64,000 bases of DNA from Entonaema liquescens (GCA_902805475.1 CADCSX010000003.1:434001-498000), one strand, 5' to 3'. Positions 47,320-59,979 are shown, counted from the stretch's first letter. The notes: a model not told the origin generated them from the letters alone. A program made the numbers and translations.

Positions 47320-49243
47320 TCGAACCACCGTTACTGGGGCTACCTTAATGGGGGCTACTTCAATTTTAGAAGCCTTAAAAACAAGCATATTTACTTCAAT
47401 TCAATATAACGTAACTAATTCTAATTTAATTACGAAGCCGATATATCCGTTTTAATTACGATATAATTTTTTACCTTTTTTTTTAATAATATTACTTTAT
47501 CGATTTTCTCGTTATTAAAATTATTTATCGTAATTACTTTTTTTATTATTTTAATTTTTAAAGTTTTTTTTTTTCTTATAATATTTTTAATATTAATAAA
47601 TAATAAATTTAGGTCCAGCGCTATTTTACAGCACTTTTTAAGCTTTACATTTAATAATATTATTTTTAAATAATCATTTTAAACTTTAATTATGGCAATT
47701 TTCATAATCACAACGTTAAAAACTTTATTAATTTTTTAAAATAACAATTTAACCGTAAATTTAACAAATATTTTATTTATTAAATTTAATTACCTTTTAA
47801 TTAAATTAATATCCTTAAAATTGGAAAATGTTTTTAAATCGATCGGCGCTATTTTTTTAATAAAATTTAATAGTAAAAAATCAAAACTGTACACCAAAAT
47901 TACCGGGTTTCAAATTAAACGTACGTTAATTATTAACTTATTATTTAATAGTTTTTTACGGTCCCGGGGATAAATTTTTATAATTTTTTAATTAAATAAT
48001 ATATTTTTAACCGTTAAATAATATTTTTACGCCATTTAATAAATAGTAATAAATTTTTTTTTATTAAAATTATTGTTAAAATATAACAAATATATTTAAA
48101 TAAATTTATAATAATAATTTTATTTAAAAACCGAAAATATACTTATATCAGTAATTTGTAAAACATATAATAAATATGTTAAATAAAATATTAAATATAT
48201 ATAATTAATAAAACATTTTTATATAAAATTTAAAATAATATAATTATTGTAATTATTAAATATAAATAATCGTTATTAATTATTATTTGTGGATTTAATT
48301 TTAATAATAAAAATTTTTCGTAATTATTTAAAAGTAATATTATTGTTTGTTTAATTATTAATAAACGTAGTGAAATGTTAGTTTTTAAATTTAACGTTTT
48401 TTTTGTTAAAAAACTACTATTATTATATATTTTTTTTTATAAAAATAATAAAAGAATTTAAAACGTGTTTATTATTATTTATATACTTTAAAATCGACGT
48501 TTACGTGTAATTTTTAATATTTTTAACGACGATATGTTATTTATAAATATTATTAAAAATTAAACCGTTATTTTTAATGTTTTTTATAATTTTTATTTCG
48601 TTAACGTTATAAAAATGGGCGGGGGAAATGTTAATAATAAACGGCGTTTCAAGTTTATTAAAAAAAATGTTAATATTTTTAATAATAACGCCGTTAATTT
48701 GTTTATAATTAATTAAATAAGTTTTTACGATTTTAATTTTAAGATAACGATTTAAAAATTGTTTGTGTTAATGTTTTTCGAATGTTGTAAGTTAATTATT
48801 ATAAGTTAATAATTGTTTAACAATATTTTAAAATCGATATAATAGCGGTGTATATTTAATACGATTTAACGTAAAAGTTTATTTCGATAATTTTTTTTTT
48901 TAATACGACGATAGGTTTTAACAAATCTTTAAATACTTTTTTCGTGTTTTACGATTAAAAATTTAATCTATTAAATAATGCTTTAAGATAAAGTGTATTT
49001 TAAACGTTGTTCGAAAAGATTAACTATCGATAATAATATTTATTGCCGTTGCGCAACGCAATTGCGCTGAGAAATTAAGTATTTTAGAATTGTGAGAATG
49101 TAAAGAATAGAATGATAAGTTTTATTTTTTAAAAGACGCGAGATTGATTGGAATATATAGTAAAACGTATGTGGGCTTTGTTACGAACGCGTCGCGGTTA
49201 ATTAATGGCCTCCATTAGGGTGGCCCTAGTAACGGTGGTTCGA
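47320..49243. mobile_element. RIP-mutated DNA transposon with terminal inverted repeats
   Basis: The left end (47320-47355, TCGAACCACCGTTACT…) and the reverse complement of the right end (49208-49243) match at 31 of 36 positions, and all five differences are transitions. The interior is extremely AT-rich from about 47.45 to 49.0 kb and full of stops, the RIP pattern. Length 1.92 kb fits a small transposase-bearing element. No transposase motif survives. The target duplication could not be defined, so the superfamily is left open. Confidence 0.75.
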
Positions 49244-50692
49244 TTTATAAGAATTGCAAGCGCTATGATGGCAACCATCTAGCAGAAAGTACCTAGGTTT
49301 AGCTTGTAAACTGATTTGGATTGAAAAATGTCCGCAACCCTTAACAATTGCTTATCAATTGTGTGTTTATTAGGTATTTATAATTTTCAAAAAGTATTAC
49401 GAAAGTTGCAAAAGCCGGTAAGATAATTAGCAAAAGCTCCTATCGTTTTATTGAAAAAAAAAGAAAGAGAAGCAAAAAGAATCAGAATTTAAGCTTCAAC
49501 TAGGACTATTTTAATAATTATTTAAGGTAGGTACTTACAAAAATGCAATGGTACTTAAAGATTGTACAGTATTTAGGTACCCAGTATTTAGGTACCGAAG
49601 TGCTTAGTGTAAATTGATTCTGGAATAGGATCACAGGCTAAATCGCAGTGAATAAGGCAGGAATCAAAAATCCATAAGATCTAGAGCATTGCCCGGACCT
49701 AGGGCTTGTTAAATTGATTTAGCAGGTGCAATGTACTTTGTACCGGTTCCTGTTCCTTCCTTCCCGCTCCCGCTCCCGCTCCCTCCCGCTGCAGCTTCCC
49801 GTTGTTGTGCAGGCCGGTGCTTTTTAGGCCGGTCCGGGCCGGGCCTGGCCCCACAATTGCGGCCCGGGAAGCACCCGCAGTAACTACCAATGCCCCTCCG
49901 TATCCCCCGGTAGCCTTCCAAAACCCCCGGGCAACTACCTTAAAGGAAGATACTAGTCTAGAATTAGTACTGTAGTGCAATAAGATCGCAGTTAATTTAA
50001 TTCTTAGTGCCTTGAATAATTAAAATTGCCCTGCTCTTTCCTAAGAATGTTTTAATCACTTAGGCAAACCACCCACACATTTTCCTATAAATTCCTGTGC
50101 TCTCAGGCCCTTCCCTTCACCTTTCCATTACCTTTTCTCTTCACATCTCCCAACTACCAATACCCAGACTAGAGATGCCTACTACCTCTCTAGTTGCCTG
50201 ACCCTTTACTTGAAAAAGCTTTTCTACCTCAACTAGTATTACTTACTCTCTTTAATCCTAGTTGGGTAAACATAAGTTCTATCAGGCTCATATACATTCG
50301 TTCTTTAACAAAGCACAATTGAACTTCTCTCTTCCTTTTCGTCGCATAGGATTCCTATTGTCATACAAAAGGATTTTGGTAACTCGCATTCATCAGGCCG
50401 AAGCTGTTTTCTTCTTCGAACTTATCAAGATCCCATCATTTCGACCGACTTGGAAAGCAAGACTTAGAGCCGTTTGCAAAGCAGAAGACTTCAATTGATT
50501 TTGAGTAAGTTTCATCTTCCATCCTCACCATCTTCAAGCTACCTACTTTCCTTTGCCGATATGCTGGGAATCCATCTCTTTTCATTTCTCTCACTGCGAA
50601 TCTCTCTTGCTAACGACTTACAAATAGAATAATTTCTTATAATCAATCCTTGAAGTTTAGTAGCACAGTCCAAACCGTTTAGGAATTTCAAG
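49244..50692. other. Intergenic with low-complexity tracts and CT-rich promoter
   Basis: Contains a doubled CAGTATTTAGGTACC at about 49568-49597, a CCCGCT-type run at 49762-49790, and a CT-rich leader (50100-50200) before the zinc-finger gene. A short upstream frame (ATG at 50174, nine codons) may be an uORF if the leader is transcribed. Confidence 0.45.
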
Positions 50693-51498
50693 ATGGCTAA
50701 CCAAGGTATGTTCAACTTATTATGTGAAATCCGTTAAGCACGATAATCCGCTACATCCGTACAAGTATCATTGACATTTTATTTAGTTGGCCGTATACAA
50801 TGCCCGTATTGCCCTTTCATGCCATTTCCGGCCAAGCTCTCCGAGCATGTCCGATATTGTCATATTGGCACTACTTGCTTCTTCCAAGGATGTGGACACC
50901 AAGCGGCGGATGAGGGAACTCTCCGCGCGCACATCAACACAGCGCATGCCCCGCACAATGCCAACGCTAACGGCATGTATGCATGCACCTGGCCGAATTG
51001 CCCGAAGGCGTTCACCCACCGTGGAGGAGCACGACGATGTTTGTATTTTCATACCCATGATAATATGAACGCCCAAGCTGGCGGCGCCCAGGCTCCCCCC
51101 GCCGCCGCCCAGCAGCCTCCAGCCGCCCCGCTCCAGCTGCCCCCGCTCCAGTCGCCCCCCCTGTTGGCCCCGCGGCTGCCCCCGTTGTCGTCCCCGCGGC
51201 TGCCCCCGTTGTCGTCCCCGCGGCTGCCCCCGTTGTCGTCCCCGCAGCTGCTCCCGCTGACGTCCCCGCGGCTGCTCCGGCCGCCCCCATCGCCTTGCTT
51301 GTGGTCTTGCGTATGGCAGCTCCTGTCCTTGCTGCAGCCGCCGCAGCCGCCGTAGCCGCTCAACCTGAACCGGCTGAACCGGCTGACGAGGAACCTGTCG
51401 GAAACCCTCTCGACCGCAAGCGCAGGCGGGAGGAAGATGAGGACGACGACGAACAGGAAGCCCCCGCCGCCCGCCGGCCCCGAAGCCGAACTATCTGA
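50693..51498 (+). CDS. C2H2 zinc-finger protein with Ala/Pro/Val repeats and acidic, basic tail
   Basis: Exon 1 is 50693-50705 and exon 2 starts at 50787 (intron GTATGT..TTTAG). Finger-like units: CPYCPFMPFPAKLSEHVRYCH, a middle CFFQGCGHQAADEGTLRAHINTAH, and CTWPNCPKAFTHRGG…FHTH. After NAQAGGAQ the finger frame runs into proline-rich nonsense. The +1-related frame instead encodes PAAAPVVV repeats, an acidic stretch and a basic cluster (RKRRRE) like a nuclear localisation signal, ending at 51498. The switch lies at or near a run of six C (51094-51099). Adding one base gives 241 residues. A base-calling error in the C run is the simplest reading. Likely a nuclear DNA-binding protein; targets unknown. 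Confidence 0.65.
51168..51239 (+). repeat. Three exact 24-base tandem repeats in the zinc-finger gene
   Basis: Unit CCCCGCGGCTGCCCCCGTTG plus TCGT, repeated three times without change. In the downstream frame it encodes PAAAPVVV. Unit length is a multiple of three, so copy-number change would keep the frame. Confidence 0.85.
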
Positions 51499-52569
51499 TC
51501 AGTGTGTATGGATAGGTAGTCATGAGGAGGTCGAAGAATGCATGTATACTAGGTTGATCATGCATCTTGCTTTGCTTGATCGTTAGTCGAAGGGTCTGTT
51601 TTGCCCTTGCCTGTATGGAGTCATAAGGACTTCAAATATAGGCTACTTACATCGCATGAACGATATGTACCTGTTTTTGAAAGACATTCTTTTAAGATGT
51701 CATAATAAAAGTCTCCTCTTCATTAAAATTCATTTGCCCCTTATTGCAGGCTAATAGTGATTCTTTATAAACGTACAAATATGTTTCTATTTTAATATTT
51801 GTATTGTGTGCTGTAAATAAACCCTAACACGGGAATAATGTGTACTTTCCTATCCATGGTAGTAATTATCTAGACCATTAAGCACGGCCAACATGATTCG
51901 CTGCTGGGAACAGTTTAATATGACATAAATATCCTACCTCCACTTTGTTAGGATTCTAGATCCGATATCTGGCACAAAGAGCATGTTCAGTATGGATAGC
52001 CGTAGGTTTTCATAGCTAGGTTATAATTCCTCACGAAACAACGAAGCTATTCCCATGCTTCTTGGTCCACTTTGTGACACCTTCTTAGCTAATAAAATCT
52101 AGAACACTCCAAATTAAGCTTTTTCCACGACGAAGAATTTATGTGACCGGCTATCTCGATGACATAGTAGGTGTGGAAGCAAAGCATATGTGTGGCTGGA
52201 TTCCTGGATAATTCCCTGTTTAGTTCTTGTCCGACCGTATGGACCAATCAGCGCTTTCGTGGTAGCCACCATATGACGTGGAAAAGCAGCCATATTACTT
52301 CGACGAGGACCCCCTGACCTCTAATATGGTTTCTTACGTCGACATTATTAGTTGATTTATTGACGGATAAGAAGAAGATTCGTCTCCCTTGGGCTTATTT
52401 ACTTCTTTTTCTTTTTGGTCCTAAACTACCTACCTACTTGCCAAAATATTTTGAGCTTTGTATTTGCCACTATTCGACGAAGCTGATTTAATACAGTATA
52501 TCGACTCCAACGTTTAGCAGCCTGAACAGACCGTATTTAGACGGACAGATAGAACGAACAAATATCAAT
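51499..52569. other. Intergenic, nothing recognised
   Basis: 3' flank of the zinc-finger gene and promoter of the small gene at 52570. No other gene seen. Confidence 0.45.
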
Positions 52570-53039
52570 ATGGAGTGGACAAAGCAGAAGTACAACGAAC
52601 AATACGAGATCTGGATGCCTTGGATTGAGGACAACTTCTTGAAGTATTTCACCAAGGACAACAAAGCTAGCTACGCAACTAAAGGTAAATACACCTTCTC
52701 CTTGTGTCTCCTCTGTGCTACTGCAACCACCACATCATTTCTCTTGTCTCCTACTCTTCCTGTCGCAAAAGAGGATCTTGGATCTAGGCTAACGAAGATT
52801 GGTTTCAAACAACAGAACAGCTAGACAAGGCCAAAGTTACCAATATCGACCAAGTGGATACTCTACAGGATGGCGTACACGGAGTAGTCGCTGGGCAAGT
52901 AGGCCAAGGTGGATTACTACAGCCAGTCGGCGACCTCGTATCGAAAGAAGGCCTCAACCGCGCCGAGCGAGGTGGCAAAGATGAGCAGGGCGGAATCCTA
53001 CCTTCTGCTGTTCCTGGAATTCCCGGCTTGACGAAATAA
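52570..53039 (+). CDS. Small conserved fungal protein, 112 residues
   Basis: Exons 52570-52684 and 52816-53039; the 131-base intron (GTAAAT..AACAG, GCTAACG branch) joins in phase. The N-terminal half (MEWTKQKYNEQYEIWMPWIE, FTKDNKASYATK) and the Gly-rich C-terminal half (QVGQGGLLQPVGD, SKEGLNRAERGGKDEQGG) match a pattern I know from uncharacterised ascomycete proteins. No signal peptide or membrane helix. Function unknown. Confidence 0.8.
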
Positions 53040-53724
53040 GGCCCTCTTCCCTACCTCGCGTAGACGAGGGGTTCTGGGAGAATAAGCACGCCAAATACTA
53101 TGGATCAAAATATGGGACGGTATTCAATTTGAGGAATTCGAGAGGGGTGGCTATGGAGTTGGGGTTCTCCGTAATGAAACATATTATCAGGCAGAGTGAA
53201 GTGTGTTCCTGTCGGCTATGCTTTGAATTTATGCCTTCATGGGTCTTTTAATTAGTTCGTTATAATGTTCGAAGGCTTGGGCGGATATATGGCGGTCGTC
53301 GGTGTACTGGGGGTTTTGATACTATTCGTTAATTTCAATGTACTTCGTGTCTTTCTTCTATCACATATAATCGAGTAAACAGATATCGTATTGCTCCATA
53401 AGTTACGTAGACTCCCCAGAATCAAGGCGACCAGGTGGCTGGGATTGCCCTTGTAGCAGATCCCATTGGACGCTTGTACGGCCAGGAAGACGGTCTTAAC
53501 ATGTGCATAGTAGTAACATCACAATCGAAAAGCTAGAGGGAGTCGTGGTAAATTCAATAGAGATGAAATTCGGTAGCTAAAGACCTATATACTTGACGTC
53601 CCTCAAGGAATTCGAATCCTGGCAACAAACAGAAGCATGATATCGGGTGCTCTAAAGTCTAGAACGCGAACGAGATCTCCGAAGTGTCTAAACCGGATGC
53701 TCCACTGGTAACAGGGTTTCTATT
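53040..53724. other. Intergenic between convergent genes
   Basis: 3' flanks of the small conserved gene and of the transhydrogenase. A ttcgaatcc stretch at ~53611 resembles a tRNA T-loop, but no tRNA folds around it. Confidence 0.45.
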
Positions 53725-56700
53725 CTAGGCTCTTGCTTCGACAGCTGCTTTAATGGCTATTTGCAAGTCAATTTCACATCCGAATTCGATCTTGGAGAAA
53801 GGGGAGCTTACCATCACAAGTAACTTTGGCATCTCCGAACAACATTTTCGTTCCGGGCATGTAGAACATGGGGTTGGGTACATCGGCTATGAAAGCGTTA
53901 GTCCGTTGGTCCTTGCTTTTTTTCGCAAACAGTAATCGTGTAGAAAATCGAACTTACCATAGCCACTGGCCATACCGCGTTTCATCACGATAACCTGCTT
54001 ACTCTTCCAAGCGTGTAGAACAGGCATTCCCGCGATCGGACTACCGGGCTCGAGCGCAATAGGGTTAACCGTGTCATTCGCGCCAATCACAAGTGTGACA
54101 TCGGTGTCGCCAAAATCGTCGTTTATCTCGTCCATCTCTAGCACAATGTCATACGGCACACTCGCCTCCGCCAATAGCACATTACACTGTCCGGGCATGC
54201 GACCCGCGACAGGATGGATGGCAAAGCGAACATTGATCCCTTTAGCCCGAAGCATACCGGTTATCTCGCTAATAGCATATTGAGCTTTCGCGACCGCCAT
54301 TCCGTAGCCAACTACGATAATGACGTTCTCTGCGTTTACTAGAGATTCTGCTGTCTCTTCGACATTTGTCTGCGTTACTGATCCCTCAATCTTGTAGTCC
54401 GTCTTTGCGGGCGCCGATATACCGCCAAATAGGACATTCGTGAGACTTCGATTCATTGCCACGCACATGATATACGATAGGATTGAACCAGAAACGCCAA
54501 TAAGCGCGCCGATTGTAGTTAGCAACGGGTTCTCCAACATGAAACCCTCCGCCACTAACGCGAAGCCGCTATACGCGTTAAGGACCGTGATCACGACCGG
54601 CATGTCGGCTCCACCGATCGCAGCTGTTGTAGTGAATCCTTTAGCAAACGATAATATCGTGTTCGCACTTAGTGCCACAGCAGCAATCATGGGCGAGCCT
54701 GGCGCCATCGTAACAAATGCACCCATCGTTCCTATGTTAGCAGCGAGCATGCTAGAGTTAATCAGGTGCCGGCCAGGGAGGATCAGAGGCCTCGAAGACA
54801 TCTTTCCGGCCAACTTCAGAAACGCGACGATGGAACCGGTAAATGTGATACCACCAATCAGTACCCCGAGATAGGCCGTGACGAGATGAAGAGTTGTGAT
54901 ATGAGAAAGGTCACCCATCACGCTTCCAATACTAGTCAACACCGCAGCTAGACCAACCACAGAATGAAGCGCCGCAACCGTTTGAGGAAGATCTGTCGGA
55001 GTGATACGTTTACCAATGACGAATCCTAAGATTGCCCCGACTGTGGCAAGAGTACCGAATTGGGTCAACACTTCAGGGCTGAATCCAACAGCTAACAGAG
55101 AAGCAAGGACACCGGTGCCAACACCAAGAATTCCCAGTAAGTTACCCATTCTTGCCGTCGCTTGAGACGCTAAGCCTGACAGGGAGCTGATGCATAGGAT
55201 TGAGCTAACCATATATCCTGCTTGCACGAGTCCAGCAGCGCCTGTCGACGCAGCCGCGAGATAGCCACCTCCGAATAGAACACCGGGAATCGCATACAGC
55301 CACGGGTACTCCGGGGATCAGTTGGTCCTAACTCTAGTTAGCGCGTAACGACAGATCTTATACCGGCTGAAATCACTTACGTTTAAACATGTCGAGCATC
55401 CTCTTAGTGATTAAGAAACCTCCCGATACGTTTACGAAGGCCAAGAGCACAGAAGCTGCACCAAGCGCTTGAGGAACCGTTTCGGGGACATAACCACCAC
55501 CCAAGATAAAGAGACCGCCAATGCCGACCATTCCTATAACATGTTAACCAGTGAGGGTGATTTATACGATATTCTAGGTATCCTTACCGGAAATAGCATT
55601 GGTAACACTCATCAGGGGAGAGTGAAGGGCCGGAGTTACACCCCAAACGACACGATATCCAATCAACGAAGCTAGTGCGAAAGTAAAGGCGTTACCCATG
55701 AAGATAGGACCAGTCAGTTTTCCAAGAGCCAAAGCAGTGCCCATACCGGCAGTCACTCCAGCTACCTGTCGAGATGTCTTTTGGAATGGTGTTATTTCTA
55801 CTACCTCTTCCTCAGGCTTTGCCGTAGTTTTAGGCGTAGGGGCAGGTGGCGGAGCCGGCCGAGGTGCGGGTGGTAAAATCTCTCCTTTGTTAGTGACAAT
55901 AGCGCCGCGAACAACTTCGTCGCTCAAGTCGACGCCGAACGACTTCTCCTGGGGTGACATGGACAGAAGGAACTTGACAATGTTGTTCGAGTATAGGGTT
56001 GACGACTGCGTTGGCAATCTGGATGGCAAGTCCGTATACCCTTGAATAATGTCAGCAACTTGGAATTCCACAGTTATCACCTAGATCTTACCGATGATCT
56101 TCACGCCATTGTACGTTACCAGTTTGCCAGCTTCAGTCACTTCGCAATTGCCGCCTGCCTCAGCAGCCAAGTCCACAACGACAGAACCGGGCTTCATGAC
56201 TTCGACCATATCCTTGGTGATCAATTTGGGTGCTTTCTTTCCGGGAATCAGAGCCGTTGTAATAATGATGTCGACGTCTTTGGCTTGCTCAGTAAACAAC
56301 TTCATTTCAGCAGCGATGAATTCAGGGGACATTTCTTTAGCGTATCCACCAGCTCCAGACCCATCTTCCTGGATCTCGACCTCGATGAACTCTGCGCCAA
56401 GAGACTGGACTTGCTCTCTTGCAGCCGAGCGTGTGTCAAAGCCTCGGACAATTGCGCCCATTCTTCGAGCAGTTGCAATTGCGCTCAAACCTGCGACACC
56501 GGCACCGATCACAAGAACCTTACATGGTGGAATCTTCCCGGCAGCGGTGACCTGACCAGTTAAGAAGCGGCCGAAGTTGTTGGATGCTTCTAAGACTGCC
56601 TTGTACCCAGCAATGTTCGCCATTGAGCTGAGAGCATCGAATACTTGAGCGCGGGAAATACGGGGAATCATGTCCATAGCAAATGAGGTGACCTTGCGAG

Positions 56701-57414
56701 CAGCAAGGCGCTCGACAATATCTTTGTTCTGGGCCGGCTGGAGCATCGAAATAATCGTTGCTCCTTCTTTAAGTCGGTCAATCTCCTTAACATTTGGTCC
56801 TCGTACTTTGAGTACGATATCCGCTTGGTTCCATACTCCATCTGCGTCGACTAAGGTAGCGCCAGCTTTCCGGTAAGCTTCATCGGGAAAGTCTGCCAGC
56901 TCACCGGCTCCACGTTCTACTAGGACGTTACGAAATCCTTTCTTCTTGAGAAGCGCGACATTTTGAGGCGAGATCGCCACGCGGCGCTCATTAGTAAAGG
57001 TCTCGCGGGGCACACCTACTGTGAGATCCGCGTAGGGCGTGGATGGCGTCTCAACGACGGTCGAGTAGGATGTTACAGGAATTGTTCTATTTGCAACATT
57101 CCTACCACTATCAAACGTCTTCTTTGGCAAAGCCGGTAGTACCGTGGGCTGCCTAGCATGGGTATTCTTCCATTGTCGTTGACAGCTAACGGCTACTGTT
57201 CGAGAGTGTGCCGTCAAGTCTATACATTCCGTCTACTTAGTACATGTCTAGTGAAGGAAGAATATGACGAGACGCTCAAAGGCCTCGACTCATATTCTAT
57301 ATATTGGAACGAACCTAAGACGTGCGATATGGCGCGACGTGTAAGACCCTCTGTCGCACGGGGCGAAGCGGGATTCGCGACCAACGCCGGCCGGAGTAAT
57401 GACCAAGACATCAT
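53725..57414 (-). CDS. NNT: NAD(P) transhydrogenase, mitochondrial
   Basis: Proton-translocating enzyme of the mitochondrial inner membrane that reduces NADP+ with NADH. Exons: 57414-57315 (tentative), 57219-56092, 56040-55588, 55533-55381, 55327-53958, 53886-53812, 53756-53725. Domain I: VGVPRETFTNERRVAISP and the NAD-binding VIGAGVAGLSAIATARRMGA. Domain II: about a dozen membrane helices. Domain III, NADP-binding: VVGYGMAVAKAQYAI, HPVAGRMPGQ, IGANDTVNP and MKRGMASGY. The N-terminus is Arg-rich, as in a presequence, but the first exon-intron border is uncertain. At the start of the large exon (near 55315) the frame is off by one base: the conserved DPPEYPW is reached only if the CCCC run had five C. 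With that base the exons total 1,104 codons. Probably a functional gene with a sequencing indel, but a true mutation is possible. Confidence 0.9.
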
Positions 57415-58851
57415 ATTGGCAGGGCGCAATAAACGTCTGCCATGCAGCGCAAGTTTAAAGACTCATTCGTCATTCGCAATACCTCCCTGCGAACTCCTAA
57501 AACGTCATCACATTACGAGGAGAAACATAAACAAAAGAAGTTGAAATGTCTCAAGACACAAAAATACACAAGGTGAGTAAAATAAGAGGGTTCATCCCAC
57601 GCAACCCAAGAAGGATAAGAGTGGCAACTAGGGAGAACAAATAAGAGCACCCGGTCAAGCTTTAGGTATGTATATTTGATAATAGATGTGTCCGAGGCTT
57701 CCTTTTACCCTCCACTCGAACCTACCATCCCCCCGCTTTCCAAGGATCCCGGCTACTCAAGAAGTTACCATACCAATAGCTACGTGAATATTAGATTGGT
57801 AGTTGTTGGTATAGCAAGTCTGGATCATATGGACAGTCGGCCAAACAAGCCGCGCCAATCATTGGTTCAGGGGTTTGTAGGCTGTGTTCTTTTCGTGGTC
57901 GGTATAAAAGAACAGCCGATGTAGAATTGTTAAAAAAAAAAAAAAAAAAAAAATGATACGTCTAAATCATATCCCACATCGCACGACGCGTTTAAGGGAG
58001 TACATCGAGTACATCGAGATTCTGCCTAAGCTTCCAAGTTGTCAAGAGTTGTATGACAAAGGTTACGCAAGTTGGCATGTGGGCGTCTTGTGAGAGGTTG
58101 ACGAAGTTGACTAGGGGCAAGTCGATGAGACGTAGACCCGCAAAGGGTATCCTGATTTAGCAAGTGGAGTATGATCCATGGGAGAGACATGCGGAGAAGG
58201 TGGGTTTGCGGGCACCAATCAATAGCAATCTGTGAAGCTAGCTGCCTCATCTGTTATATGAATATTCAGCTTACAGGGGACGGTAGAAGATAAAGTTCCT
58301 ACAATATTCTCCAACATGAAGAAAAGGGTTATGAGGAAATACCTAACTGAGTTCTTAGGTTTCTCCTATGACCTCATTCTAGTTCCACAAAGCATATCAG
58401 CTCCAGAGATAGGAACGATATATATCCCTGTATATATAAGACAGCTAATAAATGTCAGTAGGAACTCATCAACATATCAAGGAGAAAGGTGAAGTTGAAC
58501 TAATCATACAAAATGATTTATCCATTATGACTCCATTCTACAAATCTACAAATCCTCAGAATATATCTAAATCTAATGCAGCATGTCAGCAGCCACCTAA
58601 GACTCAACGCATCCACATATAACCAATCAGACTGGTCAACTACACTCGACGATTACTAGATACGGTAATGGAATAATCATGCATAAAGATGCATTAAGTA
58701 ATGAGGCTCTTCGTGAAGATATGCGGATATATCTGTAATATAGCTCCCTCCCCTATCCTCCGACTTAAACAAACCCACCAAGTACCCATATCGTACAACT
58801 CATTATAACCTCCCTTCAAATCAGTCTCCTAATCAATACCCATTGACCTCT
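57415..58851. other. Intergenic with a 22-base poly(A) run
   Basis: A CCAAT box (~57857), TATAAAAG (57902-57909) and a run of 22 A (57932-57953) follow each other on the plus strand. Immediately after is an ATG (57954) with a 46-codon frame of no recognised family. No gene is called. Confidence 0.4.
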
Positions 58852-59979
58852 CTACTTCGCATGCTTATTAACCTGCTCATCCGTCCACTCCCAGAATTTC
58901 TTCGCAGTACCGTTTCCGCCTTCTTCTTCAGTCTTAGTCGCCTCTAGTAAGTCTTTTCGCATTGGGTAAATTCGCCCCCACGGGACCACTGCATTCGATG
59001 GTTAGCTATCATGAACCGGAAGTACTCCGAGAAAGAGTCATTAAATGCACACTTACCCCAGCTTCCGGTTTTCTCAATTGTAATATCGGGTGACAGCCCG
59101 GCATACAGGAGAGTGTATGCGCCGTTAATAGAAGGGTAAGTTAGGAGTGCCGTGACAAGATTCATAAAGCCTTTTTGGTTGCGGTATAGATCCGACGAGA
59201 GATTTCCAGGGTTCAACGGAATACTAATGACACCCTCGGACTTATATCGCTTCGCGAATTCGACACCATGTAGCCAGTTGCACGTTTTGCTAAGACCGTA
59301 TCTTATGAGATATGGCTTACTGTCATGGTAGTCTAAGTTATTCATATCGATACCCACCGACTTCAGCCCGGTCAGCTCTGTGCCAGACGACGAGACCCAA
59401 ATCACGCGGGATGTTCCCTCCGTCTTAGCCGTCGATGTAAGGATCGGAGTCAAAAACTTCGTGAAGGCATATGTTCCGATAGCATTCACGCCAAGATGGT
59501 ATTCGTAGCCCTGGGGCGTCTTGCTTGGTTCCGGTAGCGGGTTTTGGACACCAGCATTGTTGAACAGGACGTCGAGCTTCTTTTCCTTCGACAGGAACTC
59601 ATCAGCTGATGCCTTTATCGTAGTCAAGTCACCAAGGTCCAACTTCAGGAAAACTAGGCCTCCTTTCGAGTTTGGGAAGTCTTTGCTGATTTCATCGATC
59701 GCCTTTTCCGCTCTTTCTCGGGAACGTGCGGCGATATAGACTTTGGCATCCTTGGAGTAAAGTATCCTCGCTGTTTCTTTGCCTACGCCGGTGTTCGAGC
59801 CGGTAACGATGTAGACCTATAATCCAAGCAAGTCAGTATTACGTTGTATGCTAAGGGGGAGAGTATTAATCGCTGGTTGTACTACTCACCTTGCCATGTA
59901 GATTGGGTACATTCTTCTCAGTGAACCCAGGCTTAGGGGGGAAGGCCTGGGTTATGGTACTTGATAACTGTGCACCCAT
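58852..59979 (-). CDS. Short-chain dehydrogenase/reductase (retinol dehydrogenase-like)
   Basis: Exons 59979-59890, 59816-59057 and 58988-58852 give 328 residues. Introns of 73 and 68 bases are in phase. The cofactor motif is TGSNTGVGKE (T-G-x3-G-x-G type); the RSRERAEKAI stretch after beta-2 favours NADP(H). NNAG and the catalytic Y-x3-K in RYGLSK are present, as is the PG motif (NPGNLSSDL). The third exon restores the family tail (VVPWGRIYPMRKDLL…FWEWTDEQV). Substrate unknown. Intact, unlike the split SDR at 7-15 kb, which belongs to a different branch. Confidence 0.88.

Noticed and set aside
49699..49980. Gly/Ala-rich minus-strand frame
   Set aside because: Produced by GC-rich low-complexity sequence (CCCGCT run); overlapping frames are similarly open.
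53600..53630. tRNA-like T-loop (ttcgaatcc)
   Set aside because: No acceptor, D or anticodon stem can be placed around it.
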